Shown: positions 5,233-5,672 of the stretch, piece by piece
Numbering within the stretch: the first letter of the stretch is position 1
Layout of the letters: each line of letters begins with the position of its first letter
DNA from: Paracoccaceae bacterium
Lineage (GTDB): Bacteria; Pseudomonadota; Alphaproteobacteria; Rhodobacterales; Rhodobacteraceae
Reading direction: 5' to 3'
Assembly: GCA_007121115.1 (NCBI GenBank)
Contig: SKMI01000221.1
Span: 1-5,672, forward strand
DNA length: 5,672 nt
Program-made: the position numbers and the translations under genes
The notes under the pieces: model-generated
Told to the model about the DNA's origin: nothing
Databases searched by the model: none
What the model saw: the letters and a program-made list of their open reading frames with translations, nothing else

Positions 5233-5672
5233 TTACTGCAACAGCGGCATCGGGTCCACGCTTTCGAAGCCGCGCCGGACCTCGAAATGCAGGAAGCTGG
5301 GATCGCCCGCGCGCACGTCGGCGATGGTCTGCCCGGCGCTGACACGGGTGTTCCGCTCCACGCGCAGGTTGTCGATATTGGCGTAGACGGTCATCAGGTC
5401 GCCTTCGTGCCGGATCACCACGATGGGGACGTTGTTCGTGTCCTGCGTGATCGCGGCCACGGTCCCGGCGGCGGCTGCCTGCACCGCGGTGCCCGCCGAG
5501 GCGGCAATCCCGATCCCGTCGAAGCGGCCGGGGGAGTAGGCGCGGATCACGCGGCCCTGCACCGGCATGGCCAGGCGCGAGGCGCTGGCCTCGGTGCGCT
5601 CTTCGGCCATGGCGGGGGGGTCGGGGCGCTCGGCCTCGGCCTGGGCGGCGCGATCCTGGGCCGATGGCTCGG
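5233..5672 (-). CDS. nlpD: NlpD-like LytM/M23-domain protein, C-terminal part (5' end outside window)
   Basis: The frame is open through the right edge, so the ATG at 5608-5610 is internal. The 145 visible residues start with an Ala/Glu/Pro-rich linker (about 1-30), then a LytM (peptidase M23) domain with GRVIRAY (39-45), GIGIAASAGTAVQAAAAGTV (52-71), VVIRHEGDLMTVYANIDNL (84-102) and LHFEVRRGFESVDP (127-140). Active M23 enzymes need a HxGxD-type ligand pair and an HxH. Here the first pair reads FDGIG, the YAH histidine is Asn (YAN), and only the last His of LHFE remains. It is therefore very probably non-catalytic, like E. coli NlpD and EnvC, which activate cell-wall amidases during division. 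A LysM domain and lipoprotein signal, expected upstream, cannot be seen. The TAA stop is followed after 42 bp by the membrane-protein gene. The LytM assignment is secure; the NlpD name is by resemblance. Confidence 0.85.
   Translation of the reverse strand, partial: EPSAQDRAAQAEAERPDPPAMAEERTEASASRLAMPVQGRVIRAYSPGRFDGIGIAASAGTAVQAAAAGTVAAITQDTNNVPIVVIRHEGDLMTVYANIDNLRVERNTRVSAGQTIADVRAGDPSFLHFEVRRGFESVDPMPLLQ

Overview
The window is GC-rich DNA with densely packed genes and short spacers. Its gene content (a copA-cueR pair, a SqrR/BigR-type ArsR regulator, an NlpD-like LytM protein) and protein style fit an alphaproteobacterium, most likely of the Rhodobacterales/Paracoccaceae. That placement is inferred from sequence character, not from a search. 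There are seven protein genes, two of them cut by the window edges. I see no RNA genes, mobile elements, CRISPR arrays or long repeats.

Left part (1-1693, plus strand): the C-terminal half of a Cu(I)-exporting P1B ATPase (copA) is joined by an ATGA stop/start overlap to a CueR-type MerR activator. The regulator keeps the CueR copper-binding cysteines. This is a copper-efflux operon that carries its own sensor; its promoter lies outside the window.

Middle (1683-3486): a complete soluble cytochrome P450 on the minus strand converges on cueR, and the two coding ends overlap by 11 bp. Its 5' end faces, across a 235-bp divergent intergenic region, an ArsR-family repressor with the two widely spaced cysteines of the persulfide sensors SqrR and BigR. 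The intergenic region is the most information-rich non-coding stretch. It holds a sharply AT-rich promoter with an ATATG-N8-CATAT inverted repeat, a separate GCAGGT-N7-ACCTGC inverted repeat, a 6-bp hairpin just before the regulator's ribosome binding site, and a weaker promoter candidate for the P450. A reactive-sulfur-controlled P450 is a reasonable but unproven reading.

Right part (3547-5672, all minus strand): reading in the direction of transcription, the C-terminal end of an NlpD-like LytM/M23 protein with degenerate zinc ligands is followed by an unrecognised small multi-pass membrane protein and then a 10-helix EamA/DMT-family transporter. The spacings are 42 and 96 bp, so partial co-transcription is possible. 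This block converges on the ArsR gene.

Nothing here amounts to a clearly new multi-gene system. The points most worth a second look are the regulator/P450 divergent pair with its operator-like repeats, the P450 active-site variant, and the unrecognised membrane protein beside NlpD.
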